A stretch of 6,841 bases of DNA, from the NCBI GenBank assembly GCA_019264505.1, contig JAHUZY010000384.1, positions 1-6,841 of the forward strand. The letters are read 5' to 3'. The DNA is from Phenylobacterium sp. GTDB lineage: Bacteria; Pseudomonadota; Alphaproteobacteria; Caulobacterales; Caulobacteraceae. A program made the translations under genes and the position numbers. Position 1 is the stretch's first letter; the number at the start of each line of letters is the position of its first letter. Positions 5,293 through 6,841 of this stretch are shown in pieces. The notes under the pieces are model-generated. The model searched no databases, was not told where the DNA came from, and worked only from the letters and a program-made list of their open reading frames with translations.

Positions 5293-6228
5293 TCAGTCGA
5301 ACAGTTTCGAGACGGACTCTTCGTTGGCGATGCGGCGAACCGCCTCACCGATCAGGGCCGCACAGCTCACATAGCGGATCTTGGGCGCCGAGGCGGCCCG
5401 CTCCGGGGCGGCGATGGAATCGGTCATCACAAGCTCCTTGAGCACCGAGGCGTCCACCCGCTCGATGGCCGCGCCCGACAGCACCCCGTGGGTGACATAG
5501 GCCGAGACCTCAGAGGCGCCGCCATCCACCAGGGCCTGGGCGGCGTTGCACAGGGTGCCGCCGCCATCGATGATATCGTCGAACAGCACGCAGCGGCGGC
5601 CCTCGACATCACCGATGATGTTGGCCACCTCGCTCTTGCCGGGACCCGAGCGGCGCTTGTCGACAATAGCCAGTTCGGCGTTGAGGCGGCTGGCCACCGA
5701 CAGGGCGCGAACCACCCCGCCCACGTCGGGCGAGACGATCATCAGCTCGTCGGGCTTGGGATAGTGGGCCTTGATGTCGTTGGCCAGCAGGGGCGCCGAC
5801 AGCAGGTTGTCGGTGGGGATGTCGAAGAAGCCCTGAATCTGGCCCGAATGCAGGTCCATGGTCAGGACCCGGTCCGCGCCGGCCCGGGTGATCAGGTTGG
5901 AGACCAGCTTGGCCGAGATGGGGGTCCGTCCCCCTGTCTTCCGGTCCTGCCGGGCATAGCCGAAATAGGGCATCACCGCCGTGATCCGCCGAGCCGAGGC
6001 GCGCTTCAGCGCATCGATGCAGATCAGCAGCTCCATCAGATTGTCGTTGGTGGGGTAGCTGGTGGACTGAATGACGAAGACGTCCTCGCCGCGGACGTTC
6101 TCATCGATGGTCACCCAGACCTCATTGTCGGCGAACCGCTTGACCTGGGCCCGGGTCAGGGGGACGTCCAGATGGTCGGATACGGCCTGGGCGAGAGCCT
6201 GGTTAGAATTGCCCGCCAGCAGCTTCAT
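5293..6228 (-). CDS. prs: Ribose-phosphate pyrophosphokinase (PRPP synthetase, class I)
   Basis: This 311-residue cytosolic enzyme transfers pyrophosphate from ATP to ribose 5-phosphate to make PRPP, the precursor for purine, pyrimidine, NAD, His and Trp synthesis. Visible motifs are [17 protein letters not shown] (31-47) in the ATP-binding region and the flexible catalytic loop [10 protein letters not shown] (88-97). [14 protein letters not shown] (122-135) carries a metal/ATP-contacting His. [10 protein letters not shown] (166-175) and DKRR (190-193) contribute to the active site and its lysine. The PRPP-binding loop is [13 protein letters not shown] (214-226). Length and order match class I bacterial enzymes. 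The start at 6228 is set by the conserved N-terminus; the upstream GGGGAA gives only a modest ribosome-binding site. It follows pgeF by 72 bp. No clear terminator was seen after its stop. Confidence 0.98.
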   Translation of the reverse strand: MKLLAGNSNQALAQAVSDHLDVPLTRAQVKRFADNEVWVTIDENVRGEDVFVIQSTSYPTNDNLMELLICIDALKRASARRITAVMPYFGYARQDRKTGGRTPISAKLVSNLITRAGADRVLTMDLHSGQIQGFFDIPTDNLLSAPLLANDIKAHYPKPDELMIVSPDVGGVVRALSVASRLNAELAIVDKRRSGPGKSEVANIIGDVEGRRCVLFDDIIDGGGTLCNAAQALVDGGASEVSAYVTHGVLSGAAIERVDASVLKELVMTDSIAAPERAASAPKIRYVSCAALIGEAVRRIANEESVSKLFD

Positions 6229-6270
6229 GAGATTCCCCGGGGTCGTTCCGCATCGTCAGGCGGGCTTTAA

Positions 6271-6292
6271 TGCAGGGGGCCGACCCCCGGCA
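6271..6292 (-). terminator. Hairpin between pgeF and prs, weak terminator candidate
   Basis: The arms TGCAGGGGG (6271-6279) and CCCCCGGCA (6284-6292) pair except for one mismatch, with a four-base loop. It begins nine bases after the pgeF stop. On the minus strand it is followed by TTAAAG, not a real T run. A competing pairing joins GGGGTCG (6239-6245) to CGACCCC (6281-6287). It may mark the end of the pgeF message or be part of the prs leader. Confidence 0.35.
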
Positions 6293-6300
6293 ACCCTCAG

Positions 6301-6841
6301 CTAAAGAACGATGGCCGAGAGCAGCCGACCATAGTCGCCTTCGCCCCGCTGAAACGCCCGGCGATTGGAGAAGAAATGGTCAGGTTCGGCGCAGGTGTCG
6401 CGACCGATCCACTCCCGCTGATCCACCCCGGCGGCGGCCAGCTGCGCCAGGACGAAGGCCGGCAGGTCGAACTGGCGCTTGTCGGGCGAGGCGCCCGGGC
6501 TGAAGAACCGGGCGTTGTCGGGATCGGTCTCCACGAAGCGATCCAGGAATTCCAGCCCCACCTCATAGGAGGCGGGTCCGATGCAGGGACCCACGGCGGC
6601 CAGGATGCGGTCGCGCCGGGCGCCCAGCCGCTCCATCTGCGCCACGGTGTCGGCGACGACCCCGGAGAGGGCGCCTTTCCAGCCCGCGTGGGCGGCGGCG
6701 ACCACGCGGCTCTCCGGATCAGCCAGGAGGATGGGCGCGCAATCGGCCGCCAGGGCGCCGCAGATCAGGCCGGGGGTGGACGTCACCACCCCGTCGGCCT
6801 CCGGCCGCGCCGCGCCCCACGGGCGCTCGGCGATCTCGGCC
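6301..6841 (-). CDS. pgeF: Laccase-domain protein PgeF/YfiH (purine nucleoside phosphorylase/polyphenol oxidase family), 5' end outside the window
   Basis: The open frame runs off the right edge, so only the C-terminal 179 residues are visible. A GTG codon at 6789 is internal: the in-frame residues before it (ending RPEADGV) continue family sequence. Visible motifs are ADCAPILLAD, AHAGWKGAL and GPCIGPASYEVG. The end, DHFFSNRRAFQRGEGDYGRLLSAIVL in outline, is typical of the family. The Cys of ADC and the His of AHAGW match two of the three zinc/catalytic residues known in E. coli YfiH; the third, an upstream His, is off the window. Family members act on purine nucleosides in vitro, and PgeF has been linked to correcting peptidoglycan precursors in which Ser replaces Ala. 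The physiological role in this organism is inferred. Confidence 0.93.
   Translation of the reverse strand, partial: AEIAERPWGAARPEADGVVTSTPGLICGALAADCAPILLADPESRVVAAAHAGWKGALSGVVADTVAQMERLGARRDRILAAVGPCIGPASYEVGLEFLDRFVETDPDNARFFSPGASPDKRQFDLPAFVLAQLAAAGVDQREWIGRDTCAEPDHFFSNRRAFQRGEGDYGRLLSAIVL

Noticed and set aside
5488..6270. Plus-strand open frame of 260 codons opposite prs
   Set aside because: It is an antisense shadow of prs with biased composition and no family motifs. The same applies to the frames at 2748-3395, 3614-4450 and 98-766.
6787..6789. GTG at 6789 as the start of pgeF
   Set aside because: The frame stays open to the edge of the window and the preceding residues fit the family, so the true start lies outside.

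Overview
The base composition is strongly GC-rich, every convincing gene lies on the minus strand, and the protein style and gene order point to an alphaproteobacterium. The best guess is Caulobacterales (Caulobacter/Phenylobacterium-like). This rests on protein flavour, on the prs - rplY - pth - ychF order typical of alphaproteobacteria, and on a GAGC...GCTC palindromic intergenic repeat of a form common in that class. No phage, IS, CRISPR, tRNA or rRNA signal was seen.

Layout in the direction of transcription (high to low coordinates): pgeF, cut by the right edge (6841-6301); prs, PRPP synthetase (6228-5293); an unrecognised alanine-rich lipoprotein (5155-4127); rplY, ribosomal protein L25/Ctc (4003-3392); pth, peptidyl-tRNA hydrolase (3350-2724); a 182-bp gap with two adjacent palindromes (2687-2577); ychF/engD, an Obg-family ATPase (2541-1444); then two tandem dienelactone-hydrolase-family paralogs (1377-706 and 709-17) whose stop and start codons overlap as ATGA.

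The core genes are housekeeping. prs makes PRPP for nucleotide, His and Trp synthesis. rplY, pth and ychF all act on or around the ribosome: 5S rRNA-binding protein, rescue of dropped-off peptidyl-tRNA, and a ribosome-binding ATPase. pgeF belongs to the laccase-domain family implicated in peptidoglycan precursor quality control. The lipoprotein sits between prs and rplY and is the only gene with no assignable function. The hydrolase pair is a duplication with catalytic triads intact in both copies.

Gaps: no gene-free stretch exceeds 300 bases. The informative gaps are 2542-2723 (two palindromic repeats), 4004-4126 (two hairpins, one followed by T-rich sequence that runs into the rplY ribosome-binding site) and 5156-5292 (two inverted repeats and a candidate promoter before the lipoprotein gene). 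I found no clear evidence of a wholly new multi-gene system. The most novel-looking items are the lipoprotein with its duplicated cysteine motif, the paired palindromes, and the structured leader of rplY.
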